A DNA stretch of 64,000 nt from Hyphomicrobiales bacterium (GCA_900469615.1 UBYA01000014.1:225074-289073), one strand, 5' to 3'. Positions 1 through 8,698 are shown, counted from the first letter of the stretch. The notes: a model not told the origin generated them from the sequence alone. Made by a program: numbers and translations.

Positions 1-458
1 TGCCGGCCGGCGGCAACGGCTTCAAGATCGAGCGCAAGTACTACACGCTCGACGGCGAGGAGGCGAACGTCTCGCAGGCCCAGCAGAACGAACGCTATGT
101 CGTCGTGCTGCATGTAACCGAAGACAATGACTGGCCACAGCGCCTTCTGGTGACCGATCTGCTGCCCGCCGGGTTCGAGATCGACAATCCGAGCATCGTC
201 AACAGCGCCCAGCTGACGAATTTCGACTGGCTGAGCGACATCCAGCCCGCCCATGTCGAATTCCGCAACGACCGCTTCGTCGCCGCCTTCGACCAGAACT
301 CCGGCGCCGACCGCGACCTGACCTTCGCCTATGTCGTGCGCGCCGTCACCCCCGGCGTCTACGATCATCCGGCGGCAAGTGTCGAGGACATGTATCGTCC
401 GCAGTTCTCGGCCCGCACGGCGATGGGCCGCATGGAGGTGCTGGCAGCCCAGCAGTAA
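1..458 (+). CDS. Alpha-2-macroglobulin family protein, C-terminal end (gene cut by the window edge)
   Basis: The frame is already open at base 3 and runs about 151 codons to a TAA at 456-458, so only the C-terminus is here. The visible part carries the YFaS-type ending (TDLLPAGFEIDNP, then FAYVVRAVTPGVYDHPAASV) seen in large bacterial alpha-2-macroglobulins. These are periplasmic lipoproteins thought to trap foreign proteases. The next gene, 8 bp on, is pbpC. A2M-pbpC pairing is a known arrangement in Proteobacteria, and it is the strongest support for the call. The idea behind the pairing is that PBP1C repairs wall damage while the A2M protects against the proteases that get through. The thioester region and signal peptide lie outside the window and cannot be checked. 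Confidence 0.85.
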   Translation, partial: PAGGNGFKIERKYYTLDGEEANVSQAQQNERYVVVLHVTEDNDWPQRLLVTDLLPAGFEIDNPSIVNSAQLTNFDWLSDIQPAHVEFRNDRFVAAFDQNSGADRDLTFAYVVRAVTPGVYDHPAASVEDMYRPQFSARTAMGRMEVLAAQQ

Positions 459-466
459 GAGCAGCC

Positions 467-2554
467 ATGAAGGCGCGATGGAAGATAGCGATCGGACTTG
501 GAGCCACCGCCTTGACGGTGGTGGCGCTGGTCTTTGGCCTGGAAGCCGCAGACCGGGCCTACCCGCCGCCGCTGGACAATGCCCGCGTGGTCTCGGCGGA
601 GGTGCTCGACGCCAATGGCGATCTGCTGCGTGCCTTCGCGACACCGGAGGGCCGCTGGCGGCTGAAGACCGGCGTTGCCGATGTCGATCCGCAATATCTG
701 CGCATGCTGGTCGCCTATGAGGACCGGCGCTTCTACGATCATCACGGCGTCGACCCCATGGCGATCGGGCGCGCCTTCCTGCAACTCGTCACGCATGGCC
801 GCATCGTCTCGGGCGGCTCGACGCTTTCGATGCAGGTGGCGCGCCTGATCGAGCCACGCAGCGAACGCTCGATGACGGCGAAGCTTCTGCAGGTGGTGCG
901 CGCCATCCAGATCGAGCGGCGGCTGACCAAGGAGCAGATCCTCGATCTCTACCTGACGCATGCGCCCTATGGCGGCAATCTGGAAGGCGTGCGCGCTGCG
1001 AGCCTCGCCTATTTCGGCAAGGAGCCGCGCCACTTGAGCGTGGCGCAGGCAGCCTTGCTGGTAGCCCTGCCGCAGCTGCCTGAAAAGCGCCGGCCGGACC
1101 GCAATCTCGCCGCCGCACAGGCCGCCCGCCATCGCGTGCTAGAACGCGCCGCCGTCGCCGCAGTCATCGGCGAAGGGGAGGCGGAACGGGCTGCGCTCTC
1201 CCCCATCCCGGCGGAGCGCCGGCAGCTGCCGGCCTATGCCGCCCATCTGGCCGAACTGGCGCTGCGCAAGCAACCCGGCATTATCAAACACAAGACAACG
1301 CTGCGGCGCGATGTGCAGCAAGGTTTGGAGGCCGTGGCGGAAACGGCGGCAAAACGGCTTGGTCCGAAGGTGTCGGTCGCCATGATCATGGCCGATGCCA
1401 AGACCGGCGAGATCATCGGCGAGGTCGGCTCGGCCAACTATTTCGATTCCTCGCGCTCCGGTTGGGTCGACATGACGCGCGTGCTGCGCTCGCCCGGCTC
1501 GACGCTGAAGCCCTTCATCTATGGCCTCGCCTTCGAACAGGGCTATGTGGCGCAGGAAACGATCATCGAGGATCGCCCCGCCGATTTCTACGGCTATCGG
1601 CCCCGCAATTTCGACATGACCTATCAGGGCGATGTCAGCGTGCGCCAGGCGCTGCAGCTGTCGCTCAACGTGCCCGCCGTGCGCCTGCTCGACGCCGTCG
1701 GGCCGACACGGCTGCTGGTGCGCTTCCGCCGCGCCGAGGTGAAGCCGAAGCTGCCGCCGAACGAGGCGCCGGGCCTTGCCATCGGCCTCGGTGGCGTCGG
1801 CGTGACGCTGAAGGATCTTGTGCAGCTCTATGCCGGGCTTGCCAATCGCGGCAAGGCGATGCGGATCGGCGATGGCATCCAGGACGAGCCGGGGCCGATC
1901 GACGGCGAACCGCTGATGGAGCCGATCGCGGTCTGGAACATCACCGACATTCTCTCCGATATCATCGCGCCGCGCGGCAGTAAGCAGCTCGGCATCGCCT
2001 ACAAGACCGGCACCAGCTACGGCAATCGCGATGCGTGGTCGATCGGCTACGACGGCGCGCATGTGCTCGGCGTCTGGGTCGGCCGGCCCGATAACGGCGC
2101 CGTCCCCGGGCTGGCGGGCTATGTTTCGGCCGCACCCATCCTGTTCGAAGCCTTTGCCAAATCGGGCGTTGCCATAACCCCCTTCCCGCCAGGCCCCATG
2201 GGCGCCGTACGCATCGCGCCGACCGAGCTGCCGATCAGCCAGCGGCGCTTCTCCGTCACCGCTGCCGGGCTGCTAGCCGCCTCCAGCCGCGAACCGGCGC
2301 CGCAGATCGTCTATCCGCCGGAAGGGGCGCGCGTCGATCTCGGCGCCAGCAGCGGCGCCAACGAGATCATGCCGCTGGCGCTGAAGCTGCAGGGTGGACG
2401 GGCGCCGTTCCGCTGGCTCGCCAACGGCAAGCCGCTGCCCGACATGTCGCGCCGCCGCACCAACCAATGGACTCCCGACGGTGCCGGCTATTCGACGCTG
2501 ACCGTCATCGATGCCGCCGGACGCGCGGCGAGCGTGCGCGTCTTCGTGGAATAG
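467..2554 (+). CDS. pbpC: Penicillin-binding protein 1C (bifunctional transglycosylase/transpeptidase)
   Basis: A 695-residue inner-membrane peptidoglycan synthase that polymerises glycan strands and has a transpeptidase-type domain. One membrane anchor spans about residues 6-25. The GT51 domain shows EDRRFY at 85-90 and GGSTLSMQ at 116-123. The penicillin-binding domain shows STLK at 345-348 (acylated Ser345), SLN at 399-401 and KTG at 513-515. The tail from about 605 fits the C-terminal BiPBP_C domain typical of PBP1C. Length is slightly below the usual 750-790. It starts 8 bp after the A2M gene, so the two are probably co-transcribed. All catalytic motifs are intact. Confidence 0.95.
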   Translation: MKARWKIAIGLGATALTVVALVFGLEAADRAYPPPLDNARVVSAEVLDANGDLLRAFATPEGRWRLKTGVADVDPQYLRMLVAYEDRRFYDHHGVDPMAIGRAFLQLVTHGRIVSGGSTLSMQVARLIEPRSERSMTAKLLQVVRAIQIERRLTKEQILDLYLTHAPYGGNLEGVRAASLAYFGKEPRHLSVAQAALLVALPQLPEKRRPDRNLAAAQAARHRVLERAAVAAVIGEGEAERAALSPIPAERRQLPAYAAHLAELALRKQPGIIKHKTTLRRDVQQGLEAVAETAAKRLGPKVSVAMIMADAKTGEIIGEVGSANYFDSSRSGWVDMTRVLRSPGSTLKPFIYGLAFEQGYVAQETIIEDRPADFYGYRPRNFDMTYQGDVSVRQALQLSLNVPAVRLLDAVGPTRLLVRFRRAEVKPKLPPNEAPGLAIGLGGVGVTLKDLVQLYAGLANRGKAMRIGDGIQDEPGPIDGEPLMEPIAVWNITDILSDIIAPRGSKQLGIAYKTGTSYGNRDAWSIGYDGAHVLGVWVGRPDNGAVPGLAGYVSAAPILFEAFAKSGVAITPFPPGPMGAVRIAPTELPISQRRFSVTAAGLLAASSREPAPQIVYPPEGARVDLGASSGANEIMPLALKLQGGRAPFRWLANGKPLPDMSRRRTNQWTPDGAGYSTLTVIDAAGRAASVRVFVE

Positions 2555-2631
2555 GCCGATTGCCGTTGCGGGCTTTTGCGAGCGGCCCGGCCTGTGGTAA
2601 TTTACCGGATACTCAAACGAGGAATGGCGAG

Positions 2632-2991
2632 ATGTCGGAAGAGCAGGCAATCCGTGCGGTTGTTCATCTCTATGTCGATGGCATGGCATTCGCGAACGAG
2701 CCGGCCTTGCGCAAGGCGTTCCATCCGCGAGCGGCGATCATCGGCAATTATCAAGGCGTGGTGGAGTGGATGACGCGGGACGAATTCATTTCCGCCATCG
2801 TGGAGCAAGGCAGCGCGCCGCCGGACACGATACCGCTGATGGAAATCGAGCTGATCGACATCGAGGGCGATGCGGCCAGCGTCAAGGTGGTCGACGAATT
2901 CGCCGGCATGCGGTTTTCAGACTATCTGTCGCTGGTGAAGATCGACGGGCGGTGGAGCGTGGTGAACAAGGTTTACCATCTGCATAGATGA
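2632..2991 (+). CDS. NTF2-like (SnoaL / putative lumazine-binding type) protein
   Basis: A 119-residue soluble protein beginning MSEEQAIRAVVHLYVDG. The pattern of an N-terminal helix, a conserved FHP segment (AFHPRAAIIG), then alternating beta strands ending RWSVVNKVYHLHR matches the NTF2-like cone fold, closest to the Lumazine_bd_2/SnoaL-like groups. The open frame continues further upstream, but this ATG has a purine-rich GAGGAATGGCGAG stretch just before it and matches the family N-terminus. It lies 77 bp after pbpC on the same strand. Substrate and role are unknown; members of this fold range from enzymes to small-molecule binders. Confidence 0.75.
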   Translation: MSEEQAIRAVVHLYVDGMAFANEPALRKAFHPRAAIIGNYQGVVEWMTRDEFISAIVEQGSAPPDTIPLMEIELIDIEGDAASVKVVDEFAGMRFSDYLSLVKIDGRWSVVNKVYHLHR

Positions 2992-3023
2992 TGATGCGGC
3001 ACCGAGTATGCGGCGACCTTGAT

Positions 3024-3072
3024 ACCCCCCTCTGTCCCTGTCGGGACATCTCCCCCACAAGGGGGGAGATTG
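3024..3072 (+). repeat. Rhizobial palindromic intergenic repeat, copy 1
   Basis: Contains CCCCCCTCTGTC, a small hairpin CCCTGTCGGG, then GACATCTCCCCCACAAGGGGGGAGATTG. A nearly exact reverse-complement copy sits 92 bp downstream. I recognise this family as one scattered between genes in Rhizobium, Mesorhizobium and relatives. It is untranslated and lies between two convergent genes. Confidence 0.8.
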
Positions 3073-3163
3073 TTGGGAGTATGCCGCACGCTCTTTCAAA
3101 CCTGAAAGCTTCAGCGTCTGCAGCTTCGATATTTGATTGAGGCAGATGAGTTCAGCGAATTAC

Positions 3164-3212
3164 CAATCTCCCCCTTGTGGGGGAGATGTCACGAAGTGAC
3201 AGAGGGGGTGAC
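3164..3212 (-). repeat. Rhizobial palindromic intergenic repeat, copy 2 (inverted)
   Basis: Reads CAATCTCCCCCTTGTGGGGGAGATGTC then ACGAAGTGACAGAGGGGGTG, the reverse complement of the copy at 3024-3072 except in the variable central hairpin (here GTCACGAAGTGAC). Together the pair could fold into a long stem closing about 90 bp. It sits about 30 bp past the pheT stop codon on the opposite side, and may end transcription or stabilise mRNA ends. Confidence 0.8.
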
Positions 3213-3241
3213 ACACCCTCCGCCAACTCAGCCGCAGCCGA

Positions 3242-5665
3242 TTACCCTCTTAGCACCCCACCCGTCGACTTCGTGACATTCGCCACGATCTTCTGCGTCA
3301 GCGCCTCGAAATCCTCGTCGGTCAGCGTGCGCTCGGCCGGCTGGATCTGCACTTCGATGGCGATGGACTTCTTGCCTTCGCCGAGCGATGCGCCCTCGAA
3401 GATGTCGAAGACGTTGACGCCGGTCACGAGCTTGCGATCCGCACCGACGGCGGCGCGGACGATGGCGCCGGCTTCCACCGACCTGTCGACCACGAAGGCG
3501 AAGTCGCGCTTGACGGCCTGGAAGGGAGAAAGCTCCAGCGCCGGCTTGGTGCGGGTCGCCTTCCTCTTCGGCTCGGGCATGGCATCGAGATAGACTTCGA
3601 AGCCGGCGAGCGCGCCTGTGACATCGAGCGCTTCCAGTGTCTTCGGATGGAATTCGCCGAAATAGCCGAGCACGACCTTCGGGCCCATCTTGATGGTGCC
3701 GGAACGGCCGGGGTGATACCAGGCCGGGCCGCCCTGCTCGATCTGGATATTGCCCATCGGCAGGCCGCAGGCTTCGATGACTGCGAGGGCATCGGCCTTG
3801 GCATCGAAGACGTCGACCGGCTTGCCGCCGCCCTTGGCTGCGTTCGACCACATGCGGCCGGCGCCGGCAAGGGTTGCCGTGCCACGGCGAATGCCGCCCG
3901 CGACGCGGCGCTGGCCCGCGGGCGTGTCGTTCTCATAGGTGCCGGAAACTTCGAAGATCGCGACGTCGCCATAGCCCTTGTCGGCATTGCGCTGCGCGGC
4001 AGACAGCAGGCCCGGCAGCAGCGAGGGGCGCATGTCGGACATGTCGGATGCGATCGGGTTCGCAAGCTTCAGGGCATCGGAGCCGCCGCCGAAGAGCTTG
4101 GCCTGATCTTCGGAGATGAAGGACCAGGTGACGGCTTCCAGCATGCCGCGCGAGGCCAGCGCGCGCTTGGCGGTGCGGGTGCGGATCTGCAGCGTCGTCA
4201 GGATCTTGCCGTTGACGGCGGCATGGCTGCTAAGCGGCTGCGGCTTGATGTTGTCGACGCCGTGGATGCGCATGATCTCTTCGACCAGATCGGCCTTGCC
4301 GTCGACATCGGGACGCCAGGACGGAACGGCAACCGAGACGCGCTCGCCCGAGCCTGAAACCGAGAAGCCAAGCTTCGTCAGGATGGACTTGCTCTCCTCG
4401 GCCGAGACTTCGAGGCCGGTCAGGCGCTTGACTTCCGACAACGGGAAATCGACGACCTTGGCCTCATAGCCCTTGTAGCCTTCGACGCGGGCCTTGGCGG
4501 CCGTGCCGCCGCAGCAGGCGAGCACCAGCTCCGTGGTGCGTTCGAGGCCCGGAACCATATACTCCGGATCGACACCGCGCTCGAAGCGATAGCGCGCATC
4601 GGTGATGATACCGAGGCTGCGGCCGCTCTTGGCGATGTTCATCGGGTCCCAGAGCGCCGACTCGATCAGCACGTCCGTAGTGTTCTCATCGCAGCCGGAA
4701 TGCTCGCCGCCCATGATGCCGCCGATCGACTCGACGCCGTTGTCATCGGAGATGACGACATTGCTTGGGTTGAGCTTGTATTCGCGCTCATCGAGCGCCA
4801 GCACGGTCTCGCCGTCCCTGGCGCGGCGCACGACCAGATTGCCCTTGACCTTGGCGGCGTCGAAGACGTGCATCGGGCGGCCCTGGTCGAAGGTCATGTA
4901 GTTGGTGATGTCGACCAGCGCGCTGATCGGGCGCAGGCCGATGGCGAGCAGCCGCTGCTGCATCCACTTCGGGCTCGGGCCGCTCTTGACGCCGCGCACG
5001 AGGCGAAGGGCAAAACCGGGGCAAAGGCGCGTATCGTCCAGATCGATCCTGAGCCCGGTCGTCGTTTCGCCTTCGACGGCGAAGGACGGCGTGCCGCGCA
5101 GCTTCAGCGTGCCGAGGCCGGAAGCGGCGAGATCGCGGGCGATACCGTAGACGCCGGTGCAATCCGGGCGGTTCGGCGTCAAATTGATCTCGATCATCGG
5201 ATCGTCGAGGCCGGCATAAGAGGCAAAGCTGGTGCCGACGGGCGCATCGTCCGGAAGATCGATGATGCCATCGTGGCTGTCGGAGATTTCCAGTTCCTTT
5301 TCCGAGCACATCATGCCGCGGCTTTCGACGCCGCGGATGTTGCCGACGGCAAGCGTCACGTCGATACCGGGGACATAGGTGCCGGGGGCCGCGAAGGCGC
5401 CGACGAGGCCAGCGCGCGCATTGGGTGCGCCGCAGACGACCTGAATGGGCGCACCGCTGCCGGTATCGACCATCAACACCTTCAGGCGGTCCGCCTGCGG
5501 ATGCTTTTCAGCCGAGAGAACCTTGGCGATGACGAAGGGCTTGAAAGCAGCCTTATCGTCGACGTCTTCGACTTCCAGCCCGATCATCGTCAGGCGGGCG
5601 CAGATCTCGTCGAGCGTGGCGTCGGTTTCCAGGTGCTCTTTCAGCCAGGAGAGTGTGAACTTCAT
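3242..5665 (-). CDS. pheT: Phenylalanine--tRNA ligase, beta subunit
   Basis: An 807-residue subunit of the alpha2-beta2 cytoplasmic enzyme that charges tRNA-Phe. The N-terminus MKFTLSWLKEHLETDATLDE is canonical. It is followed by an EMAP-type tRNA-binding domain (about 40-150), the B3/B4 editing region (about 200-390), the B5 domain (about 400-480), a catalytic-like core, and a C-terminal ferredoxin-like anticodon-binding domain (about 714-805, with LSPFQAVKRDFAFVVDRSV). Length is normal. It starts 16 bp after the pheS stop on the same strand, so the pair forms one operon. No defects seen. Confidence 0.97.
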   Translation of the reverse strand: MKFTLSWLKEHLETDATLDEICARLTMIGLEVEDVDDKAAFKPFVIAKVLSAEKHPQADRLKVLMVDTGSGAPIQVVCGAPNARAGLVGAFAAPGTYVPGIDVTLAVGNIRGVESRGMMCSEKELEISDSHDGIIDLPDDAPVGTSFASYAGLDDPMIEINLTPNRPDCTGVYGIARDLAASGLGTLKLRGTPSFAVEGETTTGLRIDLDDTRLCPGFALRLVRGVKSGPSPKWMQQRLLAIGLRPISALVDITNYMTFDQGRPMHVFDAAKVKGNLVVRRARDGETVLALDEREYKLNPSNVVISDDNGVESIGGIMGGEHSGCDENTTDVLIESALWDPMNIAKSGRSLGIITDARYRFERGVDPEYMVPGLERTTELVLACCGGTAAKARVEGYKGYEAKVVDFPLSEVKRLTGLEVSAEESKSILTKLGFSVSGSGERVSVAVPSWRPDVDGKADLVEEIMRIHGVDNIKPQPLSSHAAVNGKILTTLQIRTRTAKRALASRGMLEAVTWSFISEDQAKLFGGGSDALKLANPIASDMSDMRPSLLPGLLSAAQRNADKGYGDVAIFEVSGTYENDTPAGQRRVAGGIRRGTATLAGAGRMWSNAAKGGGKPVDVFDAKADALAVIEACGLPMGNIQIEQGGPAWYHPGRSGTIKMGPKVVLGYFGEFHPKTLEALDVTGALAGFEVYLDAMPEPKRKATRTKPALELSPFQAVKRDFAFVVDRSVEAGAIVRAAVGADRKLVTGVNVFDIFEGASLGEGKKSIAIEVQIQPAERTLTDEDFEALTQKIVANVTKSTGGVLRG

Positions 5666-5681
5666 GTGCTTTATCCCTTCC

Positions 5682-6764
5682 TTACGCGCTCAGACCGCCG
5701 AACAGGGTCGGCATGTCGAGCGGGCGGAAGCCGTAGTGGTTCATCCAGCGGACATCGGCGTTGAAGAAGTCGCGCAGGTCGGGCATGCCGTATTTCAGCA
5801 TGGCGATGCGGTCGAGGCCCATGCCCCAGGCAAAGCCCTGATACTCGTCCGGATCGAGGCCGCCATAACGCAGCACGTTCGGGTGCACCATGCCGCAGCC
5901 GAGGATTTCCATCCAGTCGGTGCCTTCGCCGAACTTGACGATCGGCCCGGAACGGTCGCACTGGATGTCGACCTCGAAGGACGGCTCCGTGAACGGAAAG
6001 AAGGACGGGCGGAAACGCATCGTCACATTGTCGACCTCGAAGAAGGTCTTGCAGAACTCTTCCAGCACCCAGCGGATATTGGCGACGTTGGCCGTCTTGT
6101 CGATGACGAGGCCCTCCACCTGATGGAACATCGGCGAATGCGTGGCGTCGCTATCCTGGCGGTAGGTCTTGCCGGGGATGATGATGCGGATCGGCGGTTT
6201 TTGCGCTTCCATGGTGCGCACCTGAACCGGCGAGGTGTGCGTGCGCAGCACCTTGCGCTCACCCTTTTCATCCGGCTGGAAGAAGAAGGTGTCGTGCATT
6301 TCGCGGGCCGGATGCCCTTCAGGGAAGTTCAGCGCCGTGAAGTTATAGTAGTCGGTCTCGACATCGGGGCCTTCGGCGATCGAGAAACCCATGTCGCCGA
6401 AGATCGCGGTGATCTCGTCGACAATCTGGCTGATCGGATGGATGCGGCCGCGTTCAGCGGGCGAAGAGCGCACCGGCAGGCTGACATCGACGGTCTCGGC
6501 CTTCAGCTTCGCCTCGATCGCCGCATCGCGCAGCGCACCCTTGCGCGCGTTGATCGCATCGGTGACGGCGTTCTTCAGCGCGTTGATCGCCGCGCCGCGC
6601 GTCTGCCGTTCTTCCGGCGACATCGAGCCGAGCGTCTTCAACAGTTCCGAAACCGAGCCCTTCTTGCCGAGCGCGGCGACCCTGACTGCCTCGATCGACT
6701 GTTCGTCGGTCGCCGCGGCCACGTCGGCCATGAGTTGGGTTTCAAGTGATACGAGTTCCGTCAT
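5682..6764 (-). CDS. pheS: Phenylalanine--tRNA ligase, alpha subunit
   Basis: A 360-residue catalytic subunit. Class II synthetase features are present: the FPEGHPAREMHDTFF segment, THTSPVQVRTM for substrate binding, and motif 3 GFAWGMGLDRIAMLKYG near the C-terminus. The N-terminal coiled coil (about 1-85) contacts tRNA. I chose the ATG at 6764 because AGGCAGGACCAG precedes it with a well-placed AGGA, and because homologues start MxELxxLE. A longer frame opens 12 codons earlier but has no better ribosome site. It is followed directly by pheT. Confidence 0.97.
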   Translation of the reverse strand: MTELVSLETQLMADVAAATDEQSIEAVRVAALGKKGSVSELLKTLGSMSPEERQTRGAAINALKNAVTDAINARKGALRDAAIEAKLKAETVDVSLPVRSSPAERGRIHPISQIVDEITAIFGDMGFSIAEGPDVETDYYNFTALNFPEGHPAREMHDTFFFQPDEKGERKVLRTHTSPVQVRTMEAQKPPIRIIIPGKTYRQDSDATHSPMFHQVEGLVIDKTANVANIRWVLEEFCKTFFEVDNVTMRFRPSFFPFTEPSFEVDIQCDRSGPIVKFGEGTDWMEILGCGMVHPNVLRYGGLDPDEYQGFAWGMGLDRIAMLKYGMPDLRDFFNADVRWMNHYGFRPLDMPTLFGGLSA

Positions 6765-6800
6765 CTGGTCCTGCCTTGCGGACCGCGGGCCATCGGGCAC

Positions 6801-7646
6801 TCAGTCCACAGTGTAATTGGTGAACGCATGCATCAGAAAGCTGGTCGCAACGATGAAGCGCTGCAGATCACTACCCATGTGCACGCGGCCAATCAACCGG
6901 GCAAGGAACAAAAAACCGCCGAGAAAGCGAATCATGCGCTGAAGCTCGGCACGCGCCGCCTCCGGCGCCTGTTCGGACCAGGCCTCATAAGCCCTGTTCT
7001 GCGTCGCAAGCCCAAGGCGGGCGCCGGTTGCGATCTGCAGGAAGAGCAGCCAGACGTCGCGCGCCTGCGCAACGGCAACGGGCATGACCGTCTGCGGGTC
7101 TTCCTCGAAATCCATGAAGCCGAGCCGGTTGCCGGCAAAGAACATGTCGCGCGGATAAGGCCGGCCGTGGCAAAGCCCCTTGGCGTGCAGCCGGCCGAGC
7201 TCGGCGGCGCAGGCGACCATGAGATCGTCATGGGCGGCGGGATCGCTGTCCCTCAGCTGCCCGAGGCGCCGCTGCACCGTTATTCCCGCATCGCCCAGCA
7301 CGATGGCGCCGTTCGACGCGTAGAGGACGTCCGGAACGGCGATCCCCTGCGCCTTGAACGCGGCTATGCGCCGGATTTCGCGTTCCGCCATTTGCTGCGG
7401 GGCCAGATAGGCGCAAGGGCGCAGGAAGGCGACGGGGAGAATGCGCGAGAAAATAGTCTGCAGATGGCGCCAGACGGGTGGCTTTTCCGTGCCGTAGCGC
7501 TTGATCCATACCTGGCGTGAGGAAAGGGGCACCCGCTCGACGCGCTTGGATCCACTCACCAGCACTGTCAGCAAGGCCTCGATATCCCTGCCGTTGAGCG
7601 TGGGTATGGATTTCAATTCTCTAGTCTTGCCATCCAACAATTTCAC
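6801..7646 (-). CDS. Kinase-fold protein (lipopolysaccharide kinase / BUD32-like)
   Basis: A 281-residue protein with the layout of a small protein-kinase-like domain. A possible ATP-binding lysine lies in VWIKRYG (Lys49) and a helix-C glutamate in AEREIRRI. The catalytic loop is HGRPYPRD (160-167) and a DFG-like DFEED follows at 179-183. Residues around 70-85 and the C-terminus (FLGGFLFLARLIGRV) are hydrophobic. The fold resembles WaaP/Kdo kinase and BUD32 proteins, but the substrate cannot be read from sequence. It lies 36 bp upstream of pheS and about 110 bp downstream of rplT, with a terminator between it and rplT, so it may share a transcript with pheST. Confidence 0.7.
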   Translation of the reverse strand: MKLLDGKTRELKSIPTLNGRDIEALLTVLVSGSKRVERVPLSSRQVWIKRYGTEKPPVWRHLQTIFSRILPVAFLRPCAYLAPQQMAEREIRRIAAFKAQGIAVPDVLYASNGAIVLGDAGITVQRRLGQLRDSDPAAHDDLMVACAAELGRLHAKGLCHGRPYPRDMFFAGNRLGFMDFEEDPQTVMPVAVAQARDVWLLFLQIATGARLGLATQNRAYEAWSEQAPEAARAELQRMIRFLGGFLFLARLIGRVHMGSDLQRFIVATSFLMHAFTNYTVD

Positions 7647-7689
7647 CTAGCCCCAAGGTGATCATCGCAAATTGATTGTATTCCGGAAA

Positions 7690-7725
7690 ATACAAAACCC
7701 GCGCTGGTTACACAAGCGCGGGTTT
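7690..7725 (-). terminator. Rho-independent terminator of rpmI-rplT
   Basis: On the minus strand, an 11-bp perfect stem (AAACCCGCGCT / AGCGCGGGTTT, arms 7715-7725 and 7695-7705) has a 9-nt loop and is followed by TTTTGTATTTT. It lies 35 bp past the rplT stop. Confidence 0.85.
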
Positions 7726-7759
7726 CACAAATATGACAAAAACTGTCCAGAAGCAGTTC

Positions 7760-8164
7760 TTAGCCGACGGTGGCTTCGAACTCGTTCTTCGTACCAGCTT
7801 CCTTCAGGTACTCGAGTGCCTTCTTGGAGGCAGCGACGAGGGCACCGAAAGCTTCCGGCTCATGGATCGCCATGTCGGAGAGAACCTTGCGGTCGACTTC
7901 GATGCCGGCCTTGTTCAGACCGTCGATGAAGCGGCCGTAGGTCAGGCCGAATTCGCGGACGGCAGCGTTGATGCGCTGGATCCAGAGGGCGCGGAAGTTG
8001 CGCTTGTTGACCTTGCGGTCGCGGTAAGCGTACTGCTTGGAACGGTCGACGGCGGCCTTGGCGGTACGGATGGTGTTCTTGCGGCGGCCGTAGAAGCCCT
8101 TGGCTGCCTTCAGAACCTTCTTGTGCTTGGCGTGGGCGGTAACGCCTCTTTTTACGCGTGCCAT
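7760..8164 (-). CDS. rplT: 50S ribosomal protein L20
   Basis: 134 residues, starting MARVKRGVTAHAKHKKVLK and containing KGFYGRRKNTIRTAKAAVDR and KRNFRALWIQRINAA. These are hallmark L20 segments that contact 23S rRNA early in 50S assembly. AAGGAG lies 8 nt before the ATG. It is 37 bp downstream of rpmI and followed by a strong terminator. In enterobacteria and Bacillus, L20 represses its own operon by binding the leader. The structured leader upstream of rpmI here is compatible with that, but the link is inference. Confidence 0.98.
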   Translation of the reverse strand: MARVKRGVTAHAKHKKVLKAAKGFYGRRKNTIRTAKAAVDRSKQYAYRDRKVNKRNFRALWIQRINAAVREFGLTYGRFIDGLNKAGIEVDRKVLSDMAIHEPEAFGALVAASKKALEYLKEAGTKNEFEATVG

Positions 8165-8201
8165 TTCATGATCTCCTTAGTCTATAGCGTTACGAATAGT
8201 C

Positions 8202-8405
8202 TTAGAGACCGTTCGGCAAGTAGTTCTTGATAACCTTACGGCCATCCGGTTCTGCGAGAACCATGGTGCCGCGGGCATCGCGAATGAACTTGTTGCTACG
8301 CTTGATCATGCCGTGGCGCTTGCCAGCAGCGGCTGCCTTGACCTTGCCGGTCGCGGTGATCTTGAACCGCTTCTTGGCAGAGGACTTCGTCTTCATCTTG
8401 GGCAT
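8202..8405 (-). CDS. rpmI: 50S ribosomal protein L35
   Basis: 67 residues, MPKMKTKSSAKKRFKITATG at the start and HGMIKRSNKFIRDARG in the middle: the complete bL35 pattern of a very basic small protein. An open frame extends 67 codons upstream. The ATG at 8405 is set by AAGGAG 7 nt before it and by the universal MPKMKT start. It is first in the rpmI-rplT unit. Confidence 0.98.
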   Translation of the reverse strand: MPKMKTKSSAKKRFKITATGKVKAAAAGKRHGMIKRSNKFIRDARGTMVLAEPDGRKVIKNYLPNGL

Positions 8406-8580
8406 TTTGCTACTCCTTCGATGCTTCCTGGCGCGCTTTGCTAAAAGCCCTTCATACAGGTCCGGACAGGCCGGGCTGCAAAAGGTGCCGGAGCGTTTGT
8501 TGTTGAACTGCGGATCCGGTGACGAACCGCTCCGCCAGCATTCTGAACTGCCACGGCATGCCCTGCCGGTCAGTTCGGAC
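8406..8580 (-). promoter_or_regulatory. Structured 5' leader of rpmI-rplT
   Basis: About 170 nt separate the inferred promoter from the rpmI start. On the minus strand this holds a bulged hairpin at 8545-8576 (outer stem GAACTG/CAGTTC, inner stem CGGCA/TGCCG). No confident coding potential is seen. A control element bound by L20 is the natural guess because L20 autoregulates through leaders in other bacteria, but no conserved pseudoknot has been shown here. Confidence 0.4.
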
Positions 8581-8585
8581 GCGCG

Positions 8586-8614
8586 CTTATAACCGCAGTT
8601 GCCCACAAGTGCAA
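8586..8614 (-). promoter_or_regulatory. Possible sigma-70-type promoter for rpmI-rplT
   Basis: On the minus strand TTGCAC (-35, 8609-8614), a 17-bp spacer and TATAAG (-10, 8586-8591). The -10 is close to consensus and the -35 is weak. It lies between the infC terminator and rpmI, where a promoter is needed if the terminator works. Confidence 0.4.
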
Positions 8615-8673
8615 CGGGCCGGACGCCGGAATCTTTGCAGATCGATGACAGCGCTCGATCCGGCGCACAAAAG

Positions 8674-8698
8674 GAAAAAGCCGCCCAATGGGACGGCT
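8674..8698 (-). terminator. Rho-independent terminator after infC
   Basis: Minus-strand AGCCGTCCC-ATT-GGGCGGCT followed by TTTTTCC, about 25 bp past the infC stop. It partly or fully separates infC from rpmI-rplT, which are one transcript in many bacteria. Confidence 0.8.
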
